From assembly GCF_001426865.1 (NCBI RefSeq), contig NZ_LMFO01000012.1, positions 373,086-437,085 on the forward strand: a stretch of 64,000 nucleotides of DNA. The letters are read 5' to 3'. The stretch is from Paenibacillus sp. Root52. Lineage in GTDB: Bacteria; Bacillota; Bacilli; Paenibacillales; Paenibacillaceae. A program made the position numbers and the translations under genes. Position 1 is the stretch's first letter; every line of letters begins with the position of its first letter. Shown piece after piece: positions 1-9,960 of the stretch. Below the pieces are notes generated by a model. It was not told where the DNA came from and did no database searches. It saw only the letters and a program-made list of their open reading frames with translations.

Positions 1-88
1 TTAGTAAAAACATGCATCGTAGCTGGAGATATAACTACACAGCTTGATGTTTTGAAATTATGATGAGGATTAGGAAGGTGCTTACAAC

Positions 89-577
89 ATGTCGATTCGC
101 ATTATCGTGAAAGAACCGGATGAAGTGCTACACAAAAGAGCTAAAGAAGTAACTAAAGTCACACCGAATGTACAAAAGCTGCTGGATGATATGGCAGATA
201 CGATGTACGATGCTGAGGGTGTAGGGCTTGCGGCGCCACAAGTAGGTATTTTGAAACGTTTGATTGTTATTGATGCTGGAGATGAACAGGGCCTGATCAA
301 AATGATTAATCCTGAAATTATCTCAAGTGAAGGCGAGCAGTTCGGACCGGAAGGCTGCCTGAGTATTCCTGGAATTAATGGGGATGTACGTCGCTTTGAG
401 ACAGTGACCGTCAAAGGATTGGATCGTGAAGGTAATGAACTGATTATTACGGGCAGCGGTCTGTTGTCCCGTGCATTCCAACATGAAATTGATCATCTGG
501 ATGGAGTGCTCTTTACTGATATTGCCGAGAAAGTATACGAAATTTCTGCGGATCAGACAGGACCTCGACGTAATTAA
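89..577 (+). CDS. def: Peptide deformylase
   Basis: Removes the formyl group from the N-terminal methionine of new proteins; a cytoplasmic metalloenzyme. All three family motifs are visible: GVGLAAPQVG (about residues 45-54), EGCLS (about 92-96, whose Cys binds the metal) and HEIDH (about 131-135, two metal-binding His and the catalytic Glu). At 162 residues it has the usual length. AGGAAGGTG ends about 12 bases before the ATG. It is followed after 12 bases by fmt, the enzyme that adds the formyl group, as in most Bacillales. The 63 bases before it are open in one frame and end in TGA, so they could be the tail of an upstream gene, but I cannot identify it. Confidence 0.97.
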   Translation: MSIRIIVKEPDEVLHKRAKEVTKVTPNVQKLLDDMADTMYDAEGVGLAAPQVGILKRLIVIDAGDEQGLIKMINPEIISSEGEQFGPEGCLSIPGINGDVRRFETVTVKGLDREGNELIITGSGLLSRAFQHEIDHLDGVLFTDIAEKVYEISADQTGPRRN

Positions 578-589
578 GGAGTGATGGAT

Positions 590-1540
590 TTGAATATTGT
601 TTTTATGGGAACCCCAGATTTTGCTGTTCCTTCTCTAGATATGCTAATTGCGGAAGGATACAATGTGGTCGGTGTCGTAACACAGCCGGATAAACCACAA
701 GGCCGCAAAAAGATACTCACACCAACACCTGTAAAAGCTGCAGCCGAGCGTTATGGCTTACCTGTATTTCAACCGGTTAAACTTCGCGATCCAGAAGCAG
801 TGGCTCGGCTCGCAGAGTGGAAACCTGATCTCATTGTTACCGCAGCATTTGGGCAGATTCTGCCCAAAGCCGTGTTGGACATGCCTGTTCGTGGCTGTGT
901 GAACGTACATGGATCACTTTTGCCTAAGTATCGCGGAGGTGCCCCAATTCAACGTTCCATTATCAATGGGGAGTCGGTTACTGGAGTAACGCTCATGTAT
1001 ATGGCAGAAGGACTGGACACCGGGGACATGATCTCGCGCGTAGAAGTACCGATCACAGATGAAGATACATCAGGCTCGATGTTTATCAAGCTGAGTCAAG
1101 CGGGCTCTAAATTGTTACAGGAAGAAATGCCTAGATTAATTGCAGGAGAAACAACGGCTGTCCCTCAGGATGATGCCGCAGCTTCGTATGCCCGCAATCT
1201 GACTCGAGAAGATGAGAAACTAGACTGGAGTCGCTCCTCACGAGAGCTGTTTAATCAGATCCGTGGTCTTGTACCATTCTCTGGAGCATTCACCATGTGG
1301 GATGATCAAGTCTTCAAAGTATGGGCAGCGATGAATCCGAATTCAGATGTCCAAGGGACTTCTCAAACGGGTCAAACCGAGCCGGGCACTGTTTTGCAAC
1401 TGGGTGCTAATGGTATCGAGGTGTCAACAGGCAGCGGTTCACTCTGGTTGACCGAAGTTCAGCCGGCAGGTAAAAAAGTGATGAAGGCTGTAGACTTTGG
1501 TCGTGGCGGTACTTTGAAACCAGGCACGGTGCTGCGATGA
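590..1540 (+). CDS. fmt: Methionyl-tRNA formyltransferase
   Basis: Formylates initiator Met-tRNA using 10-formyl-tetrahydrofolate. The N-terminal NIVFMGTPDFAVPSL and the formyltransferase signature HGSLLPKYRGGAPIQ (about residues 107-121) are diagnostic; a C-terminal Fmt domain follows to about 316 residues. The frame is open from GTG 581, but AAGGAG at 576-581 sits 8 bases before TTG 590. Initiation there gives the family-typical N-terminus, so I choose TTG. Its last bases overlap the rsmB start (ATGA), which implies translational coupling. Confidence 0.95.
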   Translation: MNIVFMGTPDFAVPSLDMLIAEGYNVVGVVTQPDKPQGRKKILTPTPVKAAAERYGLPVFQPVKLRDPEAVARLAEWKPDLIVTAAFGQILPKAVLDMPVRGCVNVHGSLLPKYRGGAPIQRSIINGESVTGVTLMYMAEGLDTGDMISRVEVPITDEDTSGSMFIKLSQAGSKLLQEEMPRLIAGETTAVPQDDAAASYARNLTREDEKLDWSRSSRELFNQIRGLVPFSGAFTMWDDQVFKVWAAMNPNSDVQGTSQTGQTEPGTVLQLGANGIEVSTGSGSLWLTEVQPAGKKVMKAVDFGRGGTLKPGTVLR

Positions 1541-3051
1541 ACGGAAATACATCAGGCCGTACATCAAGCCAGGGGAAACAAGCACAACATTCAACGAAAC
1601 GTACCCACTCTAAGAAGGGTCAGAGCAACGGCAAGCCTGCTCATGCTCAAACTAAAACCGCTGCTAGGTCTGCTTCACGAGGGGCTGAACGCTCGTCTGG
1701 TCCCAAAACCTCTGCCCGTAACGTTGCCGTAAAGGTACTTAGTGCAGTTGAACAAGACGGGGCATACAGCAATCTAGAGTTGAATCGCCGATTAAAAGAA
1801 GCTGATTTAAGCCCAGCAGACGTAGGTTTAGCGACCGAATTAGTCTATGGAACAATCGCAAGGCTGAACACACTGGATTATTATTTGGAGCGTTATGTAG
1901 CCAAAGGTGTGTCTAAGTTACAGCCGTGGGTAAGAAGCTTGTTACGGATTAGTGTGTATCAAATGTTGTATCTGGATCGGATTCCTGAGCATGCAGTTGT
2001 CAGTGAAGCGGTGAATCTGGCGAAAAAGCTGGGTCACCAAGGTGTTTCTGGTATGGTGAATGGCGTTTTGCGGAATATGATTCGTAATCGTGATGAGCTT
2101 CGAATACCGGATAATCTACCTGCTGCTGAACGGATTGCGCTGGAGCATTCACATCCGCTGTGGATGGTAGAGCGCTGGATCGCTCAATATGGTGCAGAGA
2201 CAGCAGAAGCCATCTGCCGTGCCAATAATGAGCCTCCTGCAGTCAGTGTTCGTGTGAATACAACGATGACAACACGAGAGAAGCTGATGGGCGAGATGGA
2301 GAGCGCGGGAGCAACGGTAGAGCCTTCCCGACTGAGTCCTGATGGTATTCTGGTGCGTAGCGGAGGCAATATGGCTCTTACATCCTGGTATCGTGATGGT
2401 CTGTTATCTGTGCAGGATGAGAGTTCCATGCTGGTGGCTGAAGCAGTCGCACCCGAAGAAGGACAAACCGTGCTGGATTGCTGTGCAGCCCCTGGTGGCA
2501 AGACAGCACATATGGCTGAGAAAATGCAAGATCGTGGGCGAATTATAGCGAATGACCTGCATGCTCATAAACGTCAATTGATTATGGATCAGGCGGATCG
2601 TCTGGGATTAGGCTGCATTGATGCCGTTACTGGTGATGCACTAGATCTGAATGAACGTTATCCTGCCGCTTCATTTGATCGAATTTTGCTGGATGCGCCA
2701 TGCTCAGGTCTTGGTGTTATCCGTCGCAAGCCAGATGTCAAATGGACCAAGTCTCCTGAAGATATCGACGACATTTCAGGTCTACAGCGTGAGTTGCTGG
2801 ATCGTGTAGCCCCACTTCTGAAGCCAGGAGGGGTGCTGATATACAGCACATGTACGATCGAACCAGCGGAAAATGAAATGATGGTGTCTGACTTCTTGCA
2901 ACGTCATCCTGAATTCGAAGCGGCTGATTCGACATGGTCTGATAAGGCATTGACTGAATTGAAATCCGTCAACGGAGGTGTGCAAATTTTGCCGCAATAT
3001 GCACACAGCGACGGATTTTACATTGCCCGTTTGATCCGCACGGCGAATTGA
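1537..3051 (+). CDS. rsmB: 16S rRNA (cytosine-967-C5)-methyltransferase RsmB
   Basis: SAM-dependent methyltransferase acting on 16S rRNA. An NusB-like RNA-binding domain (about residues 58-190) precedes the Rossmann methyltransferase domain. The SAM loop DCCAAPGGKT, the catalytic motif LDAPCSGLGVIRRKPD and the second Cys motif YSTCTIEPAENE are all present. The first 55 or so residues are a Lys/Arg/Ser/Thr-rich low-complexity tail not found in Bacillus RsmB; this makes the protein 504 residues against the usual 440-450. The tail is probably a disordered RNA-binding extension, unless translation starts further in. Its start overlaps the fmt stop by four bases. Confidence 0.95.
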   Translation: MNGNTSGRTSSQGKQAQHSTKRTHSKKGQSNGKPAHAQTKTAARSASRGAERSSGPKTSARNVAVKVLSAVEQDGAYSNLELNRRLKEADLSPADVGLATELVYGTIARLNTLDYYLERYVAKGVSKLQPWVRSLLRISVYQMLYLDRIPEHAVVSEAVNLAKKLGHQGVSGMVNGVLRNMIRNRDELRIPDNLPAAERIALEHSHPLWMVERWIAQYGAETAEAICRANNEPPAVSVRVNTTMTTREKLMGEMESAGATVEPSRLSPDGILVRSGGNMALTSWYRDGLLSVQDESSMLVAEAVAPEEGQTVLDCCAAPGGKTAHMAEKMQDRGRIIANDLHAHKRQLIMDQADRLGLGCIDAVTGDALDLNERYPAASFDRILLDAPCSGLGVIRRKPDVKWTKSPEDIDDISGLQRELLDRVAPLLKPGGVLIYSTCTIEPAENEMMVSDFLQRHPEFEAADSTWSDKALTELKSVNGGVQILPQYAHSDGFYIARLIRTAN

Positions 3052-3077
3052 TGAATTGTATAGTGCATGAGCAAGGG

Positions 3078-3107
3078 CCGCCGAGGGTAACTTCGGCGGA
3101 TTTCTTT
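3078..3107 (+). terminator. Rho-independent terminator after rsmB
   Basis: CCGCCGA (3078-3084) pairs with TTCGGCGG (3092-3099), followed by TTTCTTT. It ends the def-fmt-rsmB unit, so rlmN must have its own promoter in the roughly 480 bases that follow. Confidence 0.8.
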
Positions 3108-3362
3108 GTGAGAAGCATGCCTTTTTTATGGGGTCATAATGAAATGGTTGAACACTTTAATATCGTATGATTAAGCTATAGAAGTGGGCGATTTTCGTGA
3201 TTGACGAACGATCTTAGGGTGCGATAGGCGCATAGAGGTGTTATAATGCATGAAGTGTGTGCTTCGAGGGTATACATGGATGTAAAGTGGTCTTTATGAT
3301 AGAATAGGACGGATGGAACGAAAAGAAGGAAGCTATATAGATTGAATTAGACATTTACACGA

Positions 3363-3531
3363 GAACGGAGAGGACAGAAATAACGTGAAGAAGCGTAGCG
3401 TTCGTCTGAAAGCTTTCTGAAAGAAAGCTACGTCGAAAGCATAAGCTATCACCGGATTTTCTCTTTGCAAAAGAGAATTCGAAAAATCTGGGGATAACAG
3501 CGATTGGAAGGTTATTCTGTCATCGGAGTGG
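3363..3531 (+). repeat. Dispersed structured repeat, copy A (upstream of rlmN)
   Basis: First of four copies in the window (others at 35174, 36605 and 60404), all on the + strand. It holds a GCG-rich small hairpin, an AAGCTTTC/GAAAGAAAGCT hairpin, and a long hairpin whose outer arms are CCGGATTTT and AAAATCTGGGG and whose inner arms are TCTCTTT and AAAGAGA. The conserved core GGGGATAACAGCGAT follows, then ATCGGAGTGG. Copies A and C match closely over their whole length. The copy lies 59 bases before rlmN and separates it from rsmB, so it was probably inserted between two housekeeping genes. No coding potential was recognised. The rest of 3108-3590 shows nothing else clear. Confidence 0.85.
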
Positions 3532-3590
3532 AAGTGTAAATATTTATGGTTCAATCTAAATGAAAAGAAGGAATAGGTGTTGAAAACAAA

Positions 3591-4631
3591 ATGAAACCTT
3601 TTATATATGATTATTCCCTAGAAGAGCTGCAGCAGTGGGCTGTTAATAATGGGGAGCCTGCGTTTCGTGGGGGTCAGATTTTTGACTGGATCTACGTGAA
3701 ACGTGTGAATGATTTTAATGAAATGAGTAACTTACCGAAGGCACTACGCGAAAAATTGACAGAGCAATTCGAATTTGTAACGCTCACAGAAATTACGAAA
3801 TTTGAATCCAAGGATGGAACGGTTAAGTTCCTGTTTGGTCTGCATGATGATCATGCCATTGAAACAGTTATCATGAAGCATAACTACGGGAACAGCATCT
3901 GTGTAACGACACAGGTCGGTTGCCGAATTGGTTGTACATTCTGTGCATCTACTCTAGGTGGTCTCAAACGTAACCTTACGGCTGGAGAGATTACTGCTCA
4001 AGTGGTACAGGCACAGAAAATTCTGGATGAACGTGGCGAGCGTGTCAGCAGCATTGTTATCATGGGTTCAGGTGAACCATTTGAAAACTATGAAGCTACG
4101 ATGACCTTCCTGCGCACGATGATTCATGAAAAAGGATTGAATATCGGTCAACGTCATATTACCGTATCTACGAGCGGAATCGTACCAAACATCTACAAAT
4201 TTGCTGATGAAGATACACAGATTAATCTGGCGATCTCCATTCATGCACCGAACGATGCGCTTCGTTCCAAATTGATGCCGGTTAACCGTCGTTTCCCGTT
4301 TGAAGACGTTATGGAATCCTTGCGTTATTACTTGGCCAAAACAGGTCGGAGAATTACGTTTGAGTACGCCCTGATTGGTGGAGTTAATGATCAGCCTGAA
4401 CATGCTGCTGAACTAGCAGGTGTGCTCAAGAACATGCTGTGCCACGTTAACTTGATTCCGGTCAATCACGTGCCTGAGCGCAAATACGTAAGAACATCAC
4501 GAAGCGATATATTTAACTTCCAGAGAATTCTCTCGGAGCAAGGCGTCAATGTAACGATTCGTCGTGAACAGGGACATGATATTGCTGCCGCTTGCGGTCA
4601 GCTTCGTGCCAAGCATATGGAGTTGAGGTGA
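3591..4631 (+). CDS. rlmN: Dual-specificity 23S rRNA/tRNA adenine-C2 methyltransferase RlmN
   Basis: Radical-SAM enzyme that methylates C2 of A2503 in 23S rRNA and of A37 in some tRNAs. The cluster-binding CxxxCxxC is visible as [11 protein letters not shown] (about residues 108-118), and the second mechanistic Cys is in [10 protein letters not shown] near the C-terminus. At 346 residues it has normal length. The ATG at 3591 follows a weak GAAGGAATAGG some 18 bases upstream. The stop lies 8 bases before the prpC start, so rlmN-prpC-prkC read as one unit, as in B. subtilis. Confidence 0.96.
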   Translation: MKPFIYDYSLEELQQWAVNNGEPAFRGGQIFDWIYVKRVNDFNEMSNLPKALREKLTEQFEFVTLTEITKFESKDGTVKFLFGLHDDHAIETVIMKHNYGNSICVTTQVGCRIGCTFCASTLGGLKRNLTAGEITAQVVQAQKILDERGERVSSIVIMGSGEPFENYEATMTFLRTMIHEKGLNIGQRHITVSTSGIVPNIYKFADEDTQINLAISIHAPNDALRSKLMPVNRRFPFEDVMESLRYYLAKTGRRITFEYALIGGVNDQPEHAAELAGVLKNMLCHVNLIPVNHVPERKYVRTSRSDIFNFQRILSEQGVNVTIRREQGHDIAAACGQLRAKHMELR

Positions 4632-4638
4632 GAACGTT

Positions 4639-5415
4639 TTGATCAAAACAGTTCATGTGAGCCATATCGGACGTGTACGTTCGGTTAATGAAGATTCAGC
4701 TTGGATTCGCAATTTGGAAACAGGTTATATCTTAGGCATTGTTGCCGATGGCATGGGCGGACATCTTGCGGGAGATACCGCAAGTCGTCTTGCGGTGGAG
4801 ACACTCGTGAGCGATCTCGGTACATTAGAACCGGGCTTGTCGCATGCCTCTTTGTCTGCTGCTCTCAGCGACGCGATACTGCATGCGAATGAGGTAATAT
4901 TCCGCACAGCATCTGCAGATGAAAAGTACCATAACATGGGGACGACAGTGGTTGCTGCCTTATTGAATGATGCTGAGGGAGTTATCGGTCATATCGGAGA
5001 TAGCCGCGCTTACAAAATTGCCAACAAATCATTAACTCAGTTGACGGAAGATCACACACTGGTCAATGACTTGTTAAAGAACGGTATCATTAAAAAGGAA
5101 GATGCTTCTCATCACCCACGTCGTAACGTACTGACTCGTGCACTTGGCACAGACGCTGAGGTAAAGGTAGATTTGGATCCCGTTAAGCTGGAAAAGGGCG
5201 AAGTCCTTTTGTTATGCAGTGATGGGTTAAGCAACCTAGTCAGCAATGAGCAGCTCATTCAAGTTGCTGGCAATTTGGATCTTCCTCTTGAGGAACGAGC
5301 GGATCGTCTACTCCAGCTGGCTCTGCTCGCTGGCGGAGATGATAACATCACCGTTGCGTTGTTTGAGGCTCAAGAGGAAAGTTCCGTAGTTGCGGAAACG
5401 GGGTGCGAGTCATGA
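4639..5415 (+). CDS. prpC: PP2C-type protein serine/threonine phosphatase
   Basis: Metal-dependent phosphatase that reverses phosphorylation by the adjacent kinase PrkC. The PP2C motifs SVNEDS (about residues 16-21), VADGMGGHLAGD (about 35-46), GHIGDSRAY and SDGLSN, and the C-terminal GGDDNITVAL, supply the metal-binding Asp residues. At 258 residues it has normal length. Initiation is at TTG 4639, with GAGGTG at 4625-4630 inside the rlmN stop region. Its stop codon overlaps the prkC ATG (ATGA), so phosphatase and kinase are translationally coupled. Confidence 0.95.
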   Translation: MIKTVHVSHIGRVRSVNEDSAWIRNLETGYILGIVADGMGGHLAGDTASRLAVETLVSDLGTLEPGLSHASLSAALSDAILHANEVIFRTASADEKYHNMGTTVVAALLNDAEGVIGHIGDSRAYKIANKSLTQLTEDHTLVNDLLKNGIIKKEDASHHPRRNVLTRALGTDAEVKVDLDPVKLEKGEVLLLCSDGLSNLVSNEQLIQVAGNLDLPLEERADRLLQLALLAGGDDNITVALFEAQEESSVVAETGCES

Positions 5416-7634
5416 TTGGGCACCAGCTAGGCGGACGCTATGAAGTGATTGAGCGGGTCGGTGGCGGCGGTATGGCGCTTGTATATAAAGCACAGGATCT
5501 TCTGCTGAATCGAAATGTCGCGATCAAAGTGTTAAGACAGCAATTCGTCCATGACGAAGAGTTTATTCGACGTTTCCGCAGAGAAGCACAATCTGCTGCA
5601 TCTTTGTCTCACCCTAACGTAGTGAGTATCTATGATGTAGGGCAAGAAGATGATGTGCATTATATTGTTATGGAATACGTCGAAGGCAAAAACTTGAATG
5701 AAATTATAAAGGAAAGGGCGCCTCTGCAAGTCGATGAAGCCGTTCGTATCGCTTCTCAGATCGCAGATGCCCTGGATCACGCACATCATAATCAGATTAT
5801 TCATCGGGATATTAAACCGCATAACATTTTGATTGGACGCAATGGACGTGTGAAGGTGACGGATTTCGGAATTGCTCGTGCCGTAACCTCGACGACAATT
5901 ACTCAGACTGGTTCTGTGATCGGTTCTGTTCATTATTTCTCGCCTGAGCATGCCAAAGGCATTGTAACAGGCGAAAAATCGGACTTATATTCTCTTGGTA
6001 TCGTACTCTATCAAATGCTGACTGGGCAGCTTCCGTTTTTGGGAGAGAGTCCAATTAGCGTTGCTTTGAAGCATTTGCAGGAAGAATTCGATGAACCACG
6101 CAAATTTAATCCATTGATTCCGCAAAGTGTGGAAAATGTAATTCTGAAATCTATGCGTAAGAATCCTCAAGAGCGGTATCAATCAGCAAAAGAAATGCAG
6201 ACCGATCTGGAAACTTGTTTGATGCCAGAGCGTCGCAATGAAAACAAGATTGATTTTCCGGATGAGGATGATATTGATCAAACCCGTGTCATGCCTGCAA
6301 TTAAGCCTGAGCCACGTGGTATTACTTCAACAGGTTCAGTACCTGTGATGGAGTCTGACGTCGAGGCGGGCAAAGAAAAGGGCAAAACAAAGAATTGGAA
6401 AAAGCCAACTCTTCTTATTTCGTTGACGCTTCTAATTCTGATAGCCATGGTTGGCGTGGTATGGTACGTCAAGGGCATGCTCGTTGTTCCTGAAGTGCAG
6501 GTTCCTAGTGTCATTAATGAGACTGAGGAAAATGCCCGTAAAATCTTGGAGGATAGTGGCCTTGTCATAAGTAATGAAGTCATTAGAGCTCACGAAGAAG
6601 GTTTTGATCCAGGGATTGTGTTTGACCAGAGCAGAAAAGAAGGCGATGTCGTCAAAGAGGGCACGGAGATCCAGCTTAGTGTCAGTATAGAGAAAGAGCC
6701 ATCTACAATGATTGATGTAAAAGGTTCCTCTTATGATGCTGCTGTGAAGAGTCTGACCGCTTTAGGCATTAAGGAGGATCAGATCCAACGTAAGGATGAA
6801 TACTCCAATGAAGTCGCATCCGGAAACGTGATCTCCCAGACGCCTGGAGTCAATGAAGAATTCGATCTGGAATCAGTTCAAATTGTTTTAACCGTAAGTA
6901 GAGGCGCTGAAACGATTAAGATGCCTGATCTTAAAAATCAAACCCGTAGTGAAGCGGAGCGTTTGCTTAAATCCGCCGGATTAACGCTGGCTCAGGTTCA
7001 AGAGGAGTCAAGTTATACCATTGACCGCGGTAAAGTAACCCAACAATGGCCTTTTGAAGCGGGTGCAGAGGTTAGTCCTGGTGACAATATTACCATTTAC
7101 ATCAGTACAGGTTATCCACCAGAAGCGTTAGAATATTCGTTTAATATTAATGTCTCACCAAAAGAAGAGGGCAAAAACAGCAGTATTCGAATTACATTTG
7201 AAGATGCACGTGGCAAAAACCAAGAGTGGGGAACACGTACCATTAACAAGTCTAACCAAGCGTTGACGATCCCACTGGTACTTGCACCAAATGAGAATGG
7301 CGCTGTGTCCGTCTATCGGGATGGGAAATTCCTTGATACGTACCTTGTTACCTACATTGATGCCAAGAATGGAACCGTTGTTGTACCTTCCATTGAGCCT
7401 GAGGGCGGCGTGCAGCCACCACCGGATGAGCAACAACCGGATCCAGGGAATGTGGAAGAGGATAGTACGGAAACCAACCAGGAAGGTGAACCTGAGTCAA
7501 CACCTGCGGATGGTGAAACTGACAACGAAGAGGGAGACACCTCAGCGATGGATCAAGGGAATGGTAATGGCAATGGTAACGGTAAGGCTAAGGGTAGAAC
7601 CAAGGAAGTTGTTAATGCATCAAGCCGTCCTTAA
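5412..7634 (+). CDS. prkC: Membrane Ser/Thr protein kinase with PASTA domains
   Basis: Hanks-type kinase that senses muropeptides and acts in germination and cell-wall homeostasis in relatives. The cytoplasmic kinase domain (about residues 8-265) has a Gly-rich loop (VGGGGMALVYKA), HRDIKPHN and DFGIA. A transmembrane helix lies at about 335-357, followed by three extracellular PASTA repeats (about 360-565). An extra beta-rich segment (about 570-660) and an acidic, Gly/Asn-rich tail make the protein about 90 residues longer than B. subtilis PrkC. The frame opens at GTG 5403, but ATG 5412, overlapping the prpC stop, gives the usual N-terminus. Confidence 0.95.
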   Translation: MIGHQLGGRYEVIERVGGGGMALVYKAQDLLLNRNVAIKVLRQQFVHDEEFIRRFRREAQSAASLSHPNVVSIYDVGQEDDVHYIVMEYVEGKNLNEIIKERAPLQVDEAVRIASQIADALDHAHHNQIIHRDIKPHNILIGRNGRVKVTDFGIARAVTSTTITQTGSVIGSVHYFSPEHAKGIVTGEKSDLYSLGIVLYQMLTGQLPFLGESPISVALKHLQEEFDEPRKFNPLIPQSVENVILKSMRKNPQERYQSAKEMQTDLETCLMPERRNENKIDFPDEDDIDQTRVMPAIKPEPRGITSTGSVPVMESDVEAGKEKGKTKNWKKPTLLISLTLLILIAMVGVVWYVKGMLVVPEVQVPSVINETEENARKILEDSGLVISNEVIRAHEEGFDPGIVFDQSRKEGDVVKEGTEIQLSVSIEKEPSTMIDVKGSSYDAAVKSLTALGIKEDQIQRKDEYSNEVASGNVISQTPGVNEEFDLESVQIVLTVSRGAETIKMPDLKNQTRSEAERLLKSAGLTLAQVQEESSYTIDRGKVTQQWPFEAGAEVSPGDNITIYISTGYPPEALEYSFNINVSPKEEGKNSSIRITFEDARGKNQEWGTRTINKSNQALTIPLVLAPNENGAVSVYRDGKFLDTYLVTYIDAKNGTVVVPSIEPEGGVQPPPDEQQPDPGNVEEDSTETNQEGEPESTPADGETDNEEGDTSAMDQGNGNGNGNGKAKGRTKEVVNASSRP

Positions 7635-7644
7635 AGGACGGCTT
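7622..7644 (+). terminator. Hairpin overlapping the prkC stop codon
   Basis: AAGCCGTCC (7622-7630) pairs perfectly with GGACGGCTT (7636-7644) around a 5-base loop that contains the prkC stop. It lacks a good T-run, so it may stabilise the mRNA 3' end or attenuate rather than terminate fully. Confidence 0.45.
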
Positions 7645-7750
7645 ATTGCTGACGTTTAGCCAGTAAAGGTTAGTTCTAACCATTCACTGAAAATCGTACG
7701 TCTGGAACTTGCACAATCGTATTGCCAAATCAAAGGAGGGCGACGGAGCT

Positions 7751-8668
7751 ATGCCTGAAGGTATCATCGTTAAAGCGCTAAGCGGTTACTACTATGTCAT
7801 GCCACTGGAAGATAACGGGGTGCCTTCGGTTGAAGGCTCTGCCGTTCAATGCCGAGCTAGAGGCATCTTTAGGAAGCGGGGCACTTCACCGCTTGTGGGT
7901 GACCGTGTTAGCTACATGTTGACTGAGAATGGGGAAGGAACAGTAGATGAAATTAAAAAGCGTGACACGGAACTGATCCGTCCTCCTGTGGCTAATGTCA
8001 ATCTGGCTGTTCTCCTATTCTCCGTCAAGGAACCGGATATGAATCTGAATCTGCTGGACAAGTTCCTTGTTCATATCGAACAGGCAGGGCTGGATGCGCT
8101 TATCGTCGTAACGAAGCAAGACTTGGCTAATCCAGGAGCAGATGACAAAGATACTGTCGCTGAAGTAAAGGCGCTCTACGAACAGATTGGTTATGAAGTC
8201 ATCTCTACCAGTTCGCGAACCGGAGAAGGCAGTGAAATGCTGAAGGAACGGCTTGCAGGTAAGATTAGCGTATTTGCTGGTCAATCCGGGGTAGGTAAGT
8301 CTTCCATGCTGAATGCTTTGATGCCAGGTCTTACATTGGAAACGAGTGAGATCAGCATGCGTCTAGGACGAGGCAGACACACCACTAGGCACGTAGAATT
8401 AATTCCACTGGATAATGGGGGCTTTGTTGCCGATACTCCTGGTTTCAGCCAGCTGGACTTCCTAGAGATTGGTGTAGAGGAGCTCTCTACCTGTTTCCGT
8501 GAATTTGCTCAGTATGCAGATCAGTGCAAATTCCGAGGCTGTACACACACCCACGAACCATCATGCAAGGTACTTGAAGCTAAGGAAGAAGGACTAATCG
8601 CCGAAAGCCGGTACCGGCACTATGTGTTGTTTCTTACAGAAATGAAAGACAAGAAGCGGAGGTACTAA
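7751..8668 (+). CDS. rsgA: Ribosome small subunit-dependent GTPase A
   Basis: Circularly permuted GTPase that assists late maturation of the 30S subunit. An OB fold (about residues 1-65) is followed by G4 (VTKQDL), then G1 (GQSGVGKSS) and G3 (DTPGF), the permuted order. The C-terminal zinc site is seen in [14 protein letters not shown]. The frame opens at 7709, but AAAGGAGGG at 7732-7740 is 10 bases before ATG 7751, which gives the family start (305 residues). Only one base separates its stop from the rpe ATG. Confidence 0.95.
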   Translation: MPEGIIVKALSGYYYVMPLEDNGVPSVEGSAVQCRARGIFRKRGTSPLVGDRVSYMLTENGEGTVDEIKKRDTELIRPPVANVNLAVLLFSVKEPDMNLNLLDKFLVHIEQAGLDALIVVTKQDLANPGADDKDTVAEVKALYEQIGYEVISTSSRTGEGSEMLKERLAGKISVFAGQSGVGKSSMLNALMPGLTLETSEISMRLGRGRHTTRHVELIPLDNGGFVADTPGFSQLDFLEIGVEELSTCFREFAQYADQCKFRGCTHTHEPSCKVLEAKEEGLIAESRYRHYVLFLTEMKDKKRRY

Positions 8669-8669
8669 C

Positions 8670-9329
8670 ATGATTAAAATTGCCCCATCCATTTTATCTG
8701 CTGACTTTGCCCGTCTTGGTGCAGAAGTAGCGGAAGCTCAAACCGCAGGTGGAGATTGGATTCACGTTGATGTCATGGACGGTCACTTTGTCCCTAATAT
8801 TACGCTTGGCCCTGCGATTGTAAAAGCTATTGCGCCTCATACGAGCTTGCCGCTTGATGTGCATCTGATGATTGAGAATCCAGAGCGGTATGTTGAGGAG
8901 TTTGCCAAAGCAGGCGCTGCGGTCATTACTGTTCATGCCGAAGCTTGTGTGCACCTTCACCGTGTTATTCACTTAATCAAAGAACAAGGTGTAAAAGCAG
9001 GCGTTGCTCTGAATCCGGGTACACCTGCAAGTGCGATTCAAGAAGTTCTTGATGATGTGGACTTGGTGCTGGTCATGACGGTTAACCCAGGATTTGGTGG
9101 ACAAGCCTTCATCTCCGGAACAATGAACAAAATCAAGCAAATTCGCAGTTGGCTGAATGAAAAAGGACGTCATGACGTTCATATTGAAGTGGATGGCGGA
9201 ATTGCTGCCGATACGGCTCCACTTGTGGTGGAAGCTGGCGCGGATGTGCTCGTTGCAGGAAGTGCAGTATTTGGACGTGAAGATCGTGCAGCTGCAATTA
9301 CTGACATTCGCAACAGCTACGGGGGCTAA
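8670..9329 (+). CDS. rpe: Ribulose-phosphate 3-epimerase
   Basis: Interconverts ribulose-5-phosphate and xylulose-5-phosphate in the pentose phosphate pathway. It is a TIM barrel with the N-terminal [13 protein letters not shown], the metal-site motifs [12 protein letters not shown] (about residues 32-43) and DVHLMIENP, and VDGGI near residue 175. At 219 residues it has normal length. The SD GCGGAGG lies inside the rsgA 3' end, consistent with coupling to rsgA. Confidence 0.96.
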   Translation: MIKIAPSILSADFARLGAEVAEAQTAGGDWIHVDVMDGHFVPNITLGPAIVKAIAPHTSLPLDVHLMIENPERYVEEFAKAGAAVITVHAEACVHLHRVIHLIKEQGVKAGVALNPGTPASAIQEVLDDVDLVLVMTVNPGFGGQAFISGTMNKIKQIRSWLNEKGRHDVHIEVDGGIAADTAPLVVEAGADVLVAGSAVFGREDRAAAITDIRNSYGG

Positions 9330-9331
9330 AC

Positions 9332-9583
9332 ATGAATCTGAAAGAGACGCTGTGGACCATGGCTGCAAGTCTCGTTACAGGACTAGTGCTCGCTTTATTT
9401 GCGGTAGTACAATCTCCATTTAATGCATTTACCTCTTTACTTGGGGTTGGAATTGTCATCTTGTACTTCCGTAAATTTGACCGAACGAGACTTCGGGTTA
9501 CATTTGTCATTTTTAGCATACTCTACTACTTAATGAGTGTATTCATGATTGCTGTCTATCAATTTGTTCCGACCCAGATGTAA
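9332..9583 (+). CDS. Small integral membrane protein of unknown function
   Basis: An 83-residue, strongly hydrophobic protein that starts two bases after the rpe stop. Two clear membrane segments at about residues 8-28 and 32-48 are followed by a short charged loop (RKFDRTRLR) and a third hydrophobic segment at about 55-77. No motif was recognised. The tight spacing after rpe and the terminator that follows make it the last gene of the rlmN/rsgA/rpe segment. Confidence 0.7.
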   Translation: MNLKETLWTMAASLVTGLVLALFAVVQSPFNAFTSLLGVGIVILYFRKFDRTRLRVTFVIFSILYYLMSVFMIAVYQFVPTQM

Positions 9584-9640
9584 ATCCCTTGTTTCAGGCT
9601 CGTCATTATGGAATAGGGACAGGTAGTTCCGCATAAATAT

Positions 9641-9675
9641 GGTTACATGAGCAGGTTTCTCATGTAGCCTTTTTT
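9641..9675 (+). terminator. Rho-independent terminator after the rpe unit
   Basis: GGTTACATGAG (9641-9651) pairs with CTCATGTAGCC (9659-9669) with one G-T pair, followed by TTTTTT. Confidence 0.88.
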
Positions 9676-9748
9676 GTCGTGTTTGCGGTAGGGAAGGCAT
9701 GAAGCATAGGATGCGGCGGATGTATGAGCATGATGGGGAGGGTGAAGT

Positions 9749-9829
9749 ATGAAATTTTACACGTTCAAACTGCCGAAGTTTTTGGGAGGGTTTGTAAAGG
9801 CGATTCTTAATACGTTTCAAAAGAACTGA
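9749..9829 (+). CDS. spoVM: Stage V sporulation protein M (26 residues)
   Basis: Tiny amphipathic-helix peptide that recognises the convex outer forespore membrane, anchors SpoIVA and is needed for coat and cortex assembly. The sequence begins MKFYTFKLPKFLGG and ends NTFQKN; it matches B. subtilis SpoVM in length, start and the conserved KLPKFLGG with a Pro kink. A strong GGGGAGGGTG at 9734-9743 precedes the ATG. The position next to rpmB is conserved in Bacillales. It is the clearest proof of a spore-former here. Confidence 0.96.
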   Translation: MKFYTFKLPKFLGGFVKAILNTFQKN

Positions 9830-9960
9830 TCCATTACAATGCGAATACCGCCGCTTTGTTAGCTTCAGGGCGTCCTGAGAATTAGCTTACGAAGCACGAT
9901 GCGGCGGCCATTCACATGTCTATGGTGTTTAAGGTGGGGGCTTTCATGTTTAAATACCAA

